Positions 50,487 to 60,283 of a stretch of 64,000 nt of DNA are shown here, one piece after another. A program made the translations under genes and the position numbers. Source of the DNA: Nitratireductor sp. B36 (GTDB lineage: Bacteria > Pseudomonadota > Alphaproteobacteria > Rhizobiales > Rhizobiaceae); the NCBI RefSeq assembly GCF_020833685.1, contig NZ_JACKZY010000001.1:372001-436000 (forward strand), read 5' to 3'. Numbering within the stretch: position 1 is the stretch's first letter; every line of letters begins with the position of its first letter. The notes under the pieces were generated by a model, which had not been told where the DNA came from, ran no database searches, and worked only from the letters and a program-made list of their open reading frames with translations.

Positions 50487-51657
50487 AGCGTATTCACCAA
50501 CAAGGGTCGAGGCCTTGTCCTCTCGGGAAAAACTGAGGATCGTTCACTGCTTTCGCTCTCCGGTTGGCGGAATCTTTCGCCATGTTCGCGACCTTTGCGA
50601 TGCACAGCGTGCGGCAGGGCATGAGGTCGGCATCATCTGCGATTCCACCACGGGCGGCAGCTATGAAGCAAGCCTCATTGCCGAGCTCGAGCCACGCCTT
50701 TCCCTGGGAGTGAAACGCACTCCCATGCAGCGCCATATCGGACTGGGCGACATTTCGGCAGCACGGCGTGCCTATGGCGTCGTCCGTGACATGCGACCCG
50801 ACGTCCTGCACGGACATGGCGCCAAGGGCGGCGTATATGCACGGGTTTTCGGCACCTTGATGCGCATGTCGGGGCAGAAGCCGGCACGCATCTATTCCCC
50901 CCATGGTGGCAGCCTGCATTATGCCGCGGAGACCGCTACCGGTCGCTTCTTCTTCTCGATCGAACGCATGATGGATCGCCTGACCGACCACATCCTTTTC
51001 GTGTCGGATTATGAGCGACGTACATTTGAGCAGAAGGTCGGGATTCCCCGCGCGCCCTCAACATTGGTCTATAACGGGCTGACGGCGGATGAATTCGCGC
51101 CCGTTGAAACTCTCTCCGGAGCTTCTGATTTCCTTTACATCGGCATGATGCGTGACTTGAAGGGCCCAGACCTTTTTATCGACGCGCTTGCCCTGACGGA
51201 GAGGAAAATCGGTCGCAAGCTCAATGCTGTGATGGTCGGCGACGGCGACGACCTCGACCGCTACAAGCATCAGGCACTTCAACTTGAATTCGGTGAACGC
51301 ATCCGTTTTCTTCCGGCCATGCCGGCTCGCGATGCGTTTTCACTGGCCAGGATCATGGTTGTCCCCTCGCGCGCCGAAGCCATGCCCTATATCGTATTGG
51401 AGGCGCTGGCAGCCGGACGCACGCTGATCGCGAGCGCGGTCGGCGGTATTCCCGAAATTTTCGGACAGAGTTCCCCAGCGCTTACCCAGCCGGATGCTGA
51501 CGCCATCGCCCAAAAAATGCAGCTGGCCCTGGCCGACGAAGCCGCTTTCCATGCTTTGATGCCGGAAAAAGGTGAGCTGCGCGCACGTTTCGGCGCGGAC
51601 GTCATGGCGGCCTCCATCGAGACGGCATACAGAGCCAGCCTGGACACCAAACGTTAA
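50464..51657 (+). CDS. Group 4 glycosyltransferase
   Basis: A 397-residue GT4 (GT-B fold) enzyme. Marks are GGIFRHVRDLCDAQRAAGHE in the N-terminal domain and HGHGAKGGVYARV, then the donor-binding IMVVPSRAEAMPYIVLEALA with the E-x7-E pattern. It adds a sugar to the lipid-linked repeat unit; donor and acceptor are unknown. It overlaps the export lipoprotein gene by 23 bp, so the two are coupled. Confidence 0.9.
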   Translation: MSANAFSEAYSPTRVEALSSREKLRIVHCFRSPVGGIFRHVRDLCDAQRAAGHEVGIICDSTTGGSYEASLIAELEPRLSLGVKRTPMQRHIGLGDISAARRAYGVVRDMRPDVLHGHGAKGGVYARVFGTLMRMSGQKPARIYSPHGGSLHYAAETATGRFFFSIERMMDRLTDHILFVSDYERRTFEQKVGIPRAPSTLVYNGLTADEFAPVETLSGASDFLYIGMMRDLKGPDLFIDALALTERKIGRKLNAVMVGDGDDLDRYKHQALQLEFGERIRFLPAMPARDAFSLARIMVVPSRAEAMPYIVLEALAAGRTLIASAVGGIPEIFGQSSPALTQPDADAIAQKMQLALADEAAFHALMPEKGELRARFGADVMAASIETAYRASLDTKR

Positions 51658-51757
51658 GCACAAATACGAGCAGTTTCAGCTCCACTGCGCCTGAAACATA
51701 TTTTTAGCCCCTGGCACCTAACGTAAGATCGCAAACGTCAGGGGGCATTGCCAGTTC

Positions 51758-53209
51758 ATGAATCAGATTGACCCGAAACGGCTTCAGGTGTCGAAGGCGC
51801 CGAAACAGTCGGGCATGCTGAAGGCCGGTGATGAGCAGAGCAAGCTCAATCCCATTGCCTGGCAGGTCGCACAACAATACAAGCGCGAAACCATGTCGCC
51901 AGTCATGGTTCTCGGCGTCATGCGACTGGTCGAACTGACAATGTTGCTTGCGACCGGCTTTGTTCTCTATGCCATTTATGTGGGCACCTCGCCGGTGCTA
52001 TTTTGGCACTACATGACCGTTATCGGCGGCGGTTCCCTTCTCATGGTGGTGCTGTGCGAATTCACCAGCTGCTACCAGATGCGTGCTCTGCGCAATCCCA
52101 CCGGTGCCATGGGGCGCGTGTTCATCGCCTGGATGGCGACATTCGCAGCGTTGGCTCTGACGGGCTTCTTTCTGAAAATCTCCGACAGTTTCTCACGTTT
52201 CTGGCTTGGATCCTGGTTTGTCTGCGGGTTCATGGCGCTTCTCGTTCTGCGCATCACCATGTCGCAGCTCCTGCGCCGCTGGGCGCGCAATGGAACGATC
52301 GAACGGCGCGCGGTAATCGTGGGTGGAGGCGCCAATGCCGAGCAGCTTATTCGATCCATCGAGCAACAGCCCTACAATGACATACGCATCTGCGGGCTGT
52401 TCGATGATCGCGACGATCTGCGTTCCCCGCCCGTTGTGGCCGGCTACCCGAAGCTCGGCACGATCACCGAGCTCGTGGAGTTCACCCGCATTGCCCGTAT
52501 CGACATGCTGATTGTGGCATTGCCGATTTCGGCGGAGAAGCGCGTGCTGTCGCTTTTGTCGAAACTCTGGGTGCTGCCGGTCGACATCCGCCTCTCGGCT
52601 CATGCAAACCATCTGCGGTTTCGTCCGCGCGCCTATTCCTACATCGGCTCGGTACCGATGCTGGATATTTTCGACCGCCCCATCAACGACTGGGACTCGG
52701 TCGCCAAGAGAGGCTTCGACATCGTCTTCAGCCTGCTCGGCATTCTCGTTTTCTCTCCGATCATGATCGCCACGGCCATCGCCATCAAGCTCGACAGCAA
52801 GGGGCCTGTGCTGTTCAGGCAAAAACGCCACGGATTCAACAATGAGTCCATCGAGGTGTTGAAATTCCGCTCCATGTATGTGGACCAGTGCGATCCAACA
52901 GCAAAGAACGCAGTGACAAAGAATGACCCTCGCGTCACCCGTGTCGGCCGCTTTATCCGCAAGACCTCCATCGATGAGCTGCCCCAGTTCTTCAACGCGC
53001 TATTCGGCAGCCTCTCCCTTGTGGGTCCACGGCCGCACGCAGTGGCTGCCCAGGCCCACAATCGGCTTTACGAAGAAGTCGTCGATGGTTACTTCGCCCG
53101 TCACAAGGTGAAGCCCGGGGTTACCGGCTGGGCGCAGATCAATGGCTGGCGCGGCGAAGTGGATTCAGATGAGAAAATCCGCAAGCGCACGGAATACGAT
53201 CTCTACTAA
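51758..53209 (+). pseudogene. Undecaprenyl-phosphate sugar transferase, truncated by in-frame TAA
   Basis: A 483-codon reading frame of the WcaJ/ExoY-type priming transferase family: N-terminal membrane domain (about 45-185), a nucleotide-binding-like middle, and a C-terminal catalytic sugar-transferase domain (KRGFDIVFSLLGILVFSP, KFRSMYVD, LVGPRPH, KPGVTGWAQINGWRGE). It stops at TAA 53207-53209 after EYDLY. Reading on in the same frame gives IENWSLWLDLKILFLTPISL and then LFNTENAY to TGA at 53291-53293, the family's normal C-terminus. One Tyr codon (TAC/TAT) has therefore become TAA. The missing part is 28 residues, so some activity may remain. Confidence 0.85.
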
Positions 53210-53289
53210 ATCGAAAACTGGTCGCTCTGGCTCGACCTGAAGATCTTGTTCCTGACGCCAATCAGCCTGTTCAATACGGAAAACGCCTA

Positions 53290-54531
53290 TTGAGCCTGCT
53301 CACCTACGATAGAGAGCCGCCCGGGCTTGCCCGCGCCGCCATAGACGCCAAGCTGGTTTCTCTCATGAAACTGGCGGCAATCGGGCTTGGGGTTTTCCTG
53401 TCGGGCTTCGTTATTCGCGAACCCGCACCCTATGAGCTCTACATGGTGGGCCTGATCGCAATATGGGCGCTCGCGGGCTTGCGGATATCGCGACGCATCG
53501 CGCCGCTTCTGGCGCTGCTCGTCGCCTTCAATATCGGTGGTCTCATCTCACTGTCCCAACTTGCAGATCTGGGCACCATCCCGCTTTACATCGCGGTGTC
53601 GCTGTTTCTTGCGCTCACATCCGTATTCTTCGCAGCGATCATCGAGGCGGAATCCGACCTGCTTTCGGTTGTCTTCCGCGCCTGGGTGGCCGCTGCCGCA
53701 GCCACAGCGCTCTTCGGTATCTTGGGATATTTCAACGCCTTTCCCGGCGCAGCGATGTTCACTAAGTTCGGGCGCGCAGCCGGTGTCTTCGAAGATCCCA
53801 ACGTCTTCGGCCCGTTTCTCACGCTGCCGGCGATCTATCTGCTTTACCTTATCCTCACCGCGCGGCCATCCATCGCGCTTGTCTCCGCACCGCTGCTTCT
53901 GATTGTCACCGGCGGCATCTTCTTTTCTTTTTCGCGCGGCGCTTGGGGACTTCTTCTCATGACGGCAAGCCTTCTCGTTCTTGCCGTCTTTCTCAATGCC
54001 GGCACAGCCAGTGCACGGCTGCGAATTGCCGTTACAGCGCTGCTTGCAATCGCCGCCATCGCACTTGCCCTCATCCTTGCGCTTCAGATTCCGGCGGTCT
54101 CGGAGCTCTTCACCCAACGCGCGCAACTCGTGCAGGATTATGACAGCGCCCGGCTTGGCCGCTTTGCCCGTTTCGGAATTGGCTTCGGATGGGCGACTGA
54201 AAATCCCCTCGGCATCGGGCCTCTGCAATTCGGCCAGATTCTCGGTGAGGACACCCACAATATCTGGCTCAAGGCATTGCTCGATTATTCCTGGCTGGGT
54301 TTTGCGGCTTATCTGACGTTGATCCTGTGGACGGTCACAGCGGGCTTCCGCATTCTGTTCCGCCGCCGTCCCTGGCAGCCATATTTGATCTGCGTCTACA
54401 TCGTCTTCGTTGGTCATGTGGCCCTGGGAACCGTGATCGATACCGACCACTGGCGCCATTTCTACCTGCTCCTCGGCCTCCTCTGGGGCATGATAGCGTT
54501 GGAGCAGAAATGGATGGCGCGGCGCCTGTAA
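53290..54531 (+). CDS. O-antigen ligase/Wzy-like membrane protein
   Basis: A 413-residue protein with about 11 helices and the O-antigen-ligase (Wzy/WaaL) loop region: FEDPNVFGPFLTLPAIYLLY, FSFSRGAWGLLLMTA and a C-terminal HNIWLKALLDYSWLG with the characteristic His. It polymerises or transfers polysaccharide repeats. The start is TTG at 53290, overlapping the ancestral stop of the priming transferase as TTGA. That overlap shows the transferase once ended at 53293 and drove its translation. Confidence 0.85.
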   Translation: MSLLTYDREPPGLARAAIDAKLVSLMKLAAIGLGVFLSGFVIREPAPYELYMVGLIAIWALAGLRISRRIAPLLALLVAFNIGGLISLSQLADLGTIPLYIAVSLFLALTSVFFAAIIEAESDLLSVVFRAWVAAAAATALFGILGYFNAFPGAAMFTKFGRAAGVFEDPNVFGPFLTLPAIYLLYLILTARPSIALVSAPLLLIVTGGIFFSFSRGAWGLLLMTASLLVLAVFLNAGTASARLRIAVTALLAIAAIALALILALQIPAVSELFTQRAQLVQDYDSARLGRFARFGIGFGWATENPLGIGPLQFGQILGEDTHNIWLKALLDYSWLGFAAYLTLILWTVTAGFRILFRRRPWQPYLICVYIVFVGHVALGTVIDTDHWRHFYLLLGLLWGMIALEQKWMARRL

Positions 54532-54587
54532 GTCGACACAGGACCGGTAAAGAGCCTCGGAACAAGAGGCCAAACCTCTGTCCCAAC

Positions 54588-55277
54588 CTAGTTGGCGTCT
54601 TGCGAGCCCACCGGTTCTTCGCTTCGCGTGATGGTGAGATGAACGCCCTCATCACGCCGCAGTTCCAGAAGCGCGCCCACCCGACACCATTTGCCGCCGA
54701 AGCATGGCACCGCCCATTCACTGAGAAGACTGTACTGCTCCTGCGCGGTGAAGCCATCATCTGGCCGTGAGACACGCACAGCCTTGAGCGCGTAGGAAAA
54801 CCAGGGATCGAACAGCACTGCCATGCTGTCCATGATGCGGTCCACATCCTGCGAATAGTCCCATTTCCTTCTCCAAGCCACACGGCACCCTCCGCTCGGT
54901 GCCGCGTCGGTGGCGAATGTCAGTTCGACATAAGGAGGTGCTCCCTCGGCATAGTCATTTGCTTCATCCCCAGTCCTGGAGAGCACCACCGCTTTCGGTT
55001 CAGAGCCGGTCTCAAAGCCGAGAGCATGCAGGCTCGATGAGACGATCTCGTAGCCTTCGGGCAACAATTGCTTAGGGAGATCCTTTGTCACGGGTTGAGC
55101 AAGGCACGCGGCTCTGGCAGTTTCAAACACGTTGAGGACGCCGCGAAGGTCCGACCAGTTTTTATGCGCGAAGATGATGCGCGCCGGCTCCGCTGAAACG
55201 GTGGATAAAGCGCCCAACGAACAGGCCACTGACAGGCACGCGATCTGTGCAAACTGCGGAAGGCATGCGATTCTCAT
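54588..55277 (-). CDS. Secreted protein of unknown function
   Basis: A 229-residue product with a signal peptide (cleavage near LSTVSAEPA) and mature cysteines at several positions (ARAACLAQ, SGGCRVAW, VPCFGGKWCRVG). It has the look of a periplasmic enzyme inhibitor or stress protein, but I recognise no family. It converges with the Wzy-like gene and is the last gene before the tRNA-Pro fragment. Confidence 0.6.
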   Translation of the reverse strand: MRIACLPQFAQIACLSVACSLGALSTVSAEPARIIFAHKNWSDLRGVLNVFETARAACLAQPVTKDLPKQLLPEGYEIVSSSLHALGFETGSEPKAVVLSRTGDEANDYAEGAPPYVELTFATDAAPSGGCRVAWRRKWDYSQDVDRIMDSMAVLFDPWFSYALKAVRVSRPDDGFTAQEQYSLLSEWAVPCFGGKWCRVGALLELRRDEGVHLTITRSEEPVGSQDAN

Positions 55278-55527
55278 AAAAATCAGCTCCAGCAGTGGTG
55301 TCTATCGGCCCAGCCTAGCACAAAACGCTCATTCCGGCTCGTGACACACGAGGAAAACCAGGGCGCACCCGAAGTCCATGCCTGTCTTTGGGTCTGACAA
55401 AACAGTGATTGTGATCTGCAGAAACGCGCCTCAGGACACGTTCCAAGCCGAACAGGCAAATGCACAGACCAGCAATCAGTCCACGGAAGGAGAAGTGGAC
55501 TGCAAACTGTTGTGATGTAAAGGAAAA
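55278..55527. other. Intergenic region left of the tRNA-Pro fragment
   Basis: About 250 bp with no supported gene. Minus-strand ORFs here overlap the tRNA fragment and have no family features. Confidence 0.5.
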
Positions 55528-55574
55528 TGGTCGGAGCGGCGGGATTCGAACCCACGACCCCTTGACCCCCAGAC
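55528..55574 (-). other. tRNA-Pro (GGG) 3' fragment, probable attachment-site remnant
   Basis: On the minus strand the sequence reads like the last 47 nt of tRNA-Pro: anticodon loop with GGG, 3' anticodon-stem strand TCAAG, T arm GTGGGTTCGAATCCC and acceptor end CGCTCCG-A-CCA. Upstream of the anticodon loop the match stops: the 5' stem strand should be CTTGA but reads CTAGT, and there is no D arm or 5' acceptor strand. A 3' tRNA half that begins at the anticodon is the classic duplicate left when an element integrates into a tRNA gene. The intact copy and the element would then lie at higher coordinates. Confidence 0.75.
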
Positions 55575-55785
55575 TAGGCGGCGGAGCGATTTCCACTGAA
55601 ATGCCAATATGTTACAGCGGATCGGTTTACATCACCCACCATCTGGCACCCGTCGAAACCAAGGGGTTCCGCCGTCAAGTGTAAACTGAATCGCCCCATC
55701 CAGGAGCGCTTTGCAGGCATATAGGCTGCGCGTCCCGCTGCCCGACCTGCGGGCAACAGGCAGGTCGGAAACGCTGGGGCGGATT
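55575..55785. other. Intergenic region at the left edge of the proposed island
   Basis: About 210 bp between the tRNA fragment and the autotransporter stop. It includes a short palindromic segment near 55740-55770 (CGACCTGCGGGCAACAGGCAG) that could be the autotransporter's terminator, with no long T run. No ORF is supported. Confidence 0.4.
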
Positions 55786-58700
55786 TTAGAAGCTGATGGA
55801 GAGTGTTGCATCGAGCGAGTGCCGCGCAGCGCCACGGGCAACTTGCCCTCCATAGGCTGCTCCGAGAGTAGCGGTATCGCTCAATGCTAACGAGAAGCCC
55901 GCCTCCAGAAGCAATGTGTCTGCCGCAATGGGTGCACCGGCAACGCTGAAGGCATCGCCTCCCGCCAGTGCATGGCGCGCCAGGGCCACTTCGTTGTCAA
56001 ATGCATGCTGCCAGCCGATCGCCCCGTGCAATGCGCCGCTGAAGACGTCGAGACTGACATCGCGTTCCATGCGCACTCCCAGCGTTGTGTATGTGACATT
56101 GCTGGTCTGCGCGAGCGCCTCCAGAGCTGCAGCGCTGCCCTCTTCCGCATATCCGTCGGACGAATGGGAGATGTGAGCAATCCCGGCAAAAGGTGTGACC
56201 GTCGCGACAGGCGTTTCCACCCGATAGCCCAGCTCTCCAAAGCCCTGCGCCGTTCCGGCATCATACGCTGCAGAAAGGGTCTCGCTGAACCCCGCAAACG
56301 CGACCGAGCGGCGCACATCCACTTCATGCCGGGTATAGGCGAACCCGCCGCTGAACGTGAGCGCCTCCCACTGGCGTCCACCATAGATGCCGAGATGATA
56401 GTTATCGCTGTTGCCAGCCGAAGCTCGATCTGCCGAGCGAGAGGATGAACGGCTATACCCCGCCATGAGCCCCAGATTCCAGCCAGCGATCTCGGCATCA
56501 GCCCCCAGCAACAGCCCACGCGTATCATGCGTGTATTGCGCCGCGTTTCCATCGCTGGAAAAGGTCTGCCAGGAGCCGACACCCAAGCTCCAAAACTGTG
56601 GCGCAGAAGCAGGCGCCCCGATCCCGATTGCACGCCGGACGCGCTCCGAGGCCGCATCCCGCAAAAAGCCGCTGTCGGCGATGAAGCCACTTCTGATCGA
56701 TCCGTAGATTTCGCCTGAGATCGCATCGAATGCACCTGGCACCTGGCCGTCACTCAGGCCAAGAATGGCGTCAAAAAGCTGATTGCCGCTCCCAAGGCTT
56801 TGCGCCCCAATGGCTGCAACACGCTGATTGTGCGTTTTTGCCAATTCGGGAAAGTCCGTCTCATTGCGTGAAAGAGTGAGCAACACGGCGTCGGGATCGT
56901 AGGCGAGTGCTGCATCGAGGAAAGCGAAATTCTCCGTCACTCCACTGAACGCACCGCTCACACCACCCGTTGCGGTGAGGATCGTGTAGATTGTTGCAGG
57001 ATCATAGGTCGAGCCGTCATCCGTCCCGTTCTCGGCACGCACATTCACTGTTCCACCATTGAGAAAAGCACGGCCCGATACCGCCAGCCGATCGCTGCTT
57101 CCGGCATTGTCCACTTCGACTTCAAAGACCGAGCCGTTTTCAAAGGTCGCGTTTCCGGAAACGCTTTGTGTCCCGATGGAGTTTCCGGGTTTCAGAACAC
57201 CACCCGAAGCCACGGTCAGCGCTCCCAGGTCGCCGGAGCCGCCAAGCACCCCTCCATTGAGGACTTCAACCGCGCCACCCAAAGCGCCGTTGCCGCCCAC
57301 TCCGACGATCAGCGCACCATCGAGAACCCTGGTCGTTCCGCTAAAGCCAGAACCATCGCCCGTATAGACAAGCGTTCCCGCCCCCTGTTTCTCGAACCCG
57401 CCGGTTCCTGAAATGCTGCTGGCGAGAGCGGAGCTGTTGTCGCTTCCGCCGGTGATCAGCGTGTTGGCCTGCAGACTGATGTGCGCACCAGCAACACCGG
57501 CAAGTGACCCTATCGTTTCATCGTCATCAAGCCGAAGCACGCCGCCCTGAAGCTCGACCGCGCCCGTATCGGCAAGCGCGTCACCGCCCTTGAGAACAAG
57601 CGTTCCCGCCTCAACAATCGTGCCACCGGTGTGAGTGTTCGCACCGTAAAGCGTCAAAGACCCGTTGCCCTGCTTGATCAGACCGCCGGAGCCGCCAAGA
57701 GCGTAGGCGCTGTGAACCGAGAAGCCCTGCGTGTCGATGTAAGCGCCGCCCCCGGAGATTGTGACATCACCCGCCTCAAGTCCGGCAAAAAGGTTGTACT
57801 CATTAGCAGTGAGCCGCAGAACTCCGCCATCGAAAATGAGGCTTCCTTCCCCGGACGTTTCGCTGACTTGCTCAGTTTCCAGAACGCCTCTCGACCCCGC
57901 CGTGCCAGAGAGCCTCAGCGTACCTGACGCATTGCTGAACATGCCTAGTTCGACCCGGCCGGCAGAGACGATCGCACCGTCTGAAATATGAAGTTCCCCC
58001 TCACCTGCCCGGCCAACGACGAGTTCTCCGACAACTCCCCAATGCGTCCCGGTGCCTGAGACCAAAGCCGTCCCACGACCGGTTGCGTTTGTGCCGAGAA
58101 ACGCAGAGCCGGACTGGACAACTCCCCCATCCTCTATGGTCAGCGCGCCTTTTCCAGTTCGACCGACCTCCAGCCCGTCATCCAGACGCCATTTCGAGCC
58201 AGCTCCGGAAACCAGCGCCTCACCAACAGCGTTCTGGGCATACCCGATGCGCGCATCGCGGCTTTCGACGAGCCCACCATCTTCAATCGTGAGACCACCC
58301 TTTCCGAAACGGCCAATGTCTAACGTTCCGGCGCTAAGCCATGATGATCCGGCGCCAGTCACGAGAGCCTTTCCGATCGACCCGCTACCCATCCCGATCT
58401 GGCTGTTGTAGCCGCTGACTGCGCCCCCATTCTTGATAATCAGGGACGCGTCGTCCCCGCCGGACGCAGCCACCACAACGTGCCCGGCTGTATGGGTTAT
58501 GCTTCCGCCATCGACCGCAAGTACACCTTCGTAAACGGTCGTTCCTGATTGATAGCGATTGTGTCCGGTGAGCGTCAGCGTGCCCGAGCCACGCTTCAGC
58601 AGACCGCCAACGCCTTCGAGACCAACAGACGTCGCAACCGAATGTTCCTGCGTGTCGATATAGGCATTCGCATAGCCGATTGTGATGTCACCATCGTCAA

Positions 58701-59157
58701 AGCCCGCAAAAAGGTCCGCCTCATCGCGCGTCAGGCGAAGAATGCCGCCGTCAAAACTGATCGTTCCGCCGCCCGCACCAACACTGACCTGACCGGTTTC
58801 AAGCACACCGCGATCAGCTACCGATCCATGAAGCCAGAGCTGCCCCTCGCCCGAGGCCCTGGCCCCAAGCTGCACGTCGGTCGCAGACGCAAGGCCTCCG
58901 TTTTGCAGGATCAGCATTCCGGCATTCTGGTCACCAAGGATAAGGCTACCGGGAAGCAGCCACGGGCTCGGTTTGGTTCCCGTGCCATCGCCATCGACGG
59001 TTTCCATGGACCCGTCGATGATTTCCTGCGCCCGGACGTGTCCCACCTGCGCAACCACACTGAGGGCGGCCAGGGCCGTGCTTGCCCACAGCCGCCTCTT
59101 TCTGATCGCCTTCGCGCTGCTGGAAAAACGACCGCTCGATAGCGTTTTGAATTTCAT
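55786..59157 (-). CDS. Autotransporter with passenger repeats and C-terminal beta-barrel
   Basis: A type V secretion protein of about 1123 residues. It has a basic, extended signal peptide, a beta-helix passenger of T5SS/PEP-CTERM-associated repeats (TIGR04393-like: G-x-G-S-x-W then L-x-V-G-R-x-G-x-G-x-L-T-I-x-D-G-G), several autotransporter-associated GxLxLxGxNTxxGGT motifs, and a barrel domain over the last 270 residues ending in Phe (TLSISF). An ~85-residue block is duplicated within the passenger. The ATG at 59157 is chosen over a TTG at 59193. It likely mediates adhesion. Confidence 0.9.
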   Translation of the reverse strand: MKFKTLSSGRFSSSAKAIRKRRLWASTALAALSVVAQVGHVRAQEIIDGSMETVDGDGTGTKPSPWLLPGSLILGDQNAGMLILQNGGLASATDVQLGARASGEGQLWLHGSVADRGVLETGQVSVGAGGGTISFDGGILRLTRDEADLFAGFDDGDITIGYANAYIDTQEHSVATSVGLEGVGGLLKRGSGTLTLTGHNRYQSGTTVYEGVLAVDGGSITHTAGHVVVAASGGDDASLIIKNGGAVSGYNSQIGMGSGSIGKALVTGAGSSWLSAGTLDIGRFGKGGLTIEDGGLVESRDARIGYAQNAVGEALVSGAGSKWRLDDGLEVGRTGKGALTIEDGGVVQSGSAFLGTNATGRGTALVSGTGTHWGVVGELVVGRAGEGELHISDGAIVSAGRVELGMFSNASGTLRLSGTAGSRGVLETEQVSETSGEGSLIFDGGVLRLTANEYNLFAGLEAGDVTISGGGAYIDTQGFSVHSAYALGGSGGLIKQGNGSLTLYGANTHTGGTIVEAGTLVLKGGDALADTGAVELQGGVLRLDDDETIGSLAGVAGAHISLQANTLITGGSDNSSALASSISGTGGFEKQGAGTLVYTGDGSGFSGTTRVLDGALIVGVGGNGALGGAVEVLNGGVLGGSGDLGALTVASGGVLKPGNSIGTQSVSGNATFENGSVFEVEVDNAGSSDRLAVSGRAFLNGGTVNVRAENGTDDGSTYDPATIYTILTATGGVSGAFSGVTENFAFLDAALAYDPDAVLLTLSRNETDFPELAKTHNQRVAAIGAQSLGSGNQLFDAILGLSDGQVPGAFDAISGEIYGSIRSGFIADSGFLRDAASERVRRAIGIGAPASAPQFWSLGVGSWQTFSSDGNAAQYTHDTRGLLLGADAEIAGWNLGLMAGYSRSSSRSADRASAGNSDNYHLGIYGGRQWEALTFSGGFAYTRHEVDVRRSVAFAGFSETLSAAYDAGTAQGFGELGYRVETPVATVTPFAGIAHISHSSDGYAEEGSAAALEALAQTSNVTYTTLGVRMERDVSLDVFSGALHGAIGWQHAFDNEVALARHALAGGDAFSVAGAPIAADTLLLEAGFSLALSDTATLGAAYGGQVARGAARHSLDATLSISF

Positions 59158-59242
59158 GGGACGCCCTGACTTTCCGGTATTCGCAAATGACAAATTCGAC
59201 CGGAAGCTACTGGCAGGCGTTTTATTTAGCTACATGAATTGA

Positions 59243-59274
59243 TTATCACTTTCATGATGACTTATCATTTTCAT
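59243..59274. promoter_or_regulatory. 13-bp direct repeat with 19-bp period, probable AraC-type operator
   Basis: TTATCACTTTCAT (59243-59255) and TTATCATTTTCAT (59262-59274) differ at one base and start 19 bp apart, about two helical turns. They lie in the 178-bp gap between the divergent autotransporter and AraC-family genes. Direct repeats with this phasing are typical AraC-family sites. Confidence 0.6.
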
Positions 59275-59335
59275 TTCTAGTTTTAGATATTCAGCCAGCG
59301 CGCAGTTTTCCAGGGTTTCAGGGGCAAAAAAACCA

Positions 59336-60283
59336 ATGCAGCAGAATGGAGATGCACCGGAATGGCACATGGTCGGTGGCAATGCGATTGCCATTCCCGG
59401 TGCACATGGAAGGGTGGAACGCCTGACATTCGGCAATGATGTCGCCATCTATCGGTCGGAGATCGAAGCCGAATCGAACTGCCGTTTTACCGTGACAAAC
59501 CGGTTGCCCCAGCCATGGATCGGCTTTTCTGTCCAACTCGCCGGCGGCGCAGATTTCAGCACCCCCATCGGGACCACGGGTCCCATGGCCGAGAACACGC
59601 TGAGCCTCATGAGGGTTGGGCCCTCTGGCTTCATCCTGGATGTTCGCGCTGGAACGTTGATACGGCATACCGGCGTGGCCATCTCGCTGCGCCTTCTCAA
59701 ACGCCAGCTAAACGGAAATCAGCCGATGAGGCTTGCCCCCTTCATGGCGCGTGGCAAATTACTGGAGCGCCTTGAGAGCATTCCGCTTCCAGCCGGCGTC
59801 AAGACGCTGGCCACAGGCCTATTCGGCCCTAGCATAGATGGCCCATTGCGGGCCATGACCATTGAAGGCCTGGGAAAGCAGCTTTTCAGCCAGGCCATGA
59901 CCGCCTTCTGCGAATATGATCCTGACGGCGAAATGTTCACCGAATGGGAGCTTATGCGCTTCGATGAACTTGTCGCCCATGTGAAAGACAATCTGAACGA
60001 CGGTGCGGCTGCGCGACACTTTGCGACACGCGCAGGCCTCAAGATCGCGCGGGTGGAGCAGATGTTCAAAATGTTGCGTGGCATGAGCCTGGCCGCCTTT
60101 CTACGCACCGAAAGACTGCGCACGGCCCGCAACCTGCTGCTTGATGAAAAGTGCCAGGTCGGCGAAGTGGCCTACCGGCTGGGATACCGACATGTCGCAA
60201 ATTTCTCACGCGCCTACCGGGCACATTTTGGAGAAGCACCGGCAACGACGCTGCACAGACCGAGAAATACCCGTAAAAGGTAG
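59336..60283 (+). CDS. AraC-family transcriptional regulator
   Basis: A 315-residue regulator. The C-terminal 95 residues carry two helix-turn-helix motifs (DGAAARHFATRAGLKIARVE and LDEKCQVGEVAYRLGYRHVA-NFSRAY). The N-terminal 210 residues are a possible ligand domain without recognised family. It starts at ATG 59336 after CAGGGG. It is divergent from the autotransporter and is its most likely regulator. Confidence 0.88.
   Translation: MQQNGDAPEWHMVGGNAIAIPGAHGRVERLTFGNDVAIYRSEIEAESNCRFTVTNRLPQPWIGFSVQLAGGADFSTPIGTTGPMAENTLSLMRVGPSGFILDVRAGTLIRHTGVAISLRLLKRQLNGNQPMRLAPFMARGKLLERLESIPLPAGVKTLATGLFGPSIDGPLRAMTIEGLGKQLFSQAMTAFCEYDPDGEMFTEWELMRFDELVAHVKDNLNDGAAARHFATRAGLKIARVEQMFKMLRGMSLAAFLRTERLRTARNLLLDEKCQVGEVAYRLGYRHVANFSRAYRAHFGEAPATTLHRPRNTRKR

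Noticed and set aside
55528-55605. A functional tRNA-Pro gene
   Set aside because: The 3' half is excellent, but the 5' anticodon-stem strand mispairs and there is no D arm or 5' acceptor strand, so it cannot fold into a complete tRNA.
59243-59274. Fur-box reading of the TTATCA repeats
   Set aside because: The pattern is a direct repeat with 19-bp period rather than the interlocked dyads of a Fur box, and Rhizobiales mainly use RirA and Irr. An AraC-type site fits the neighbouring regulator better.
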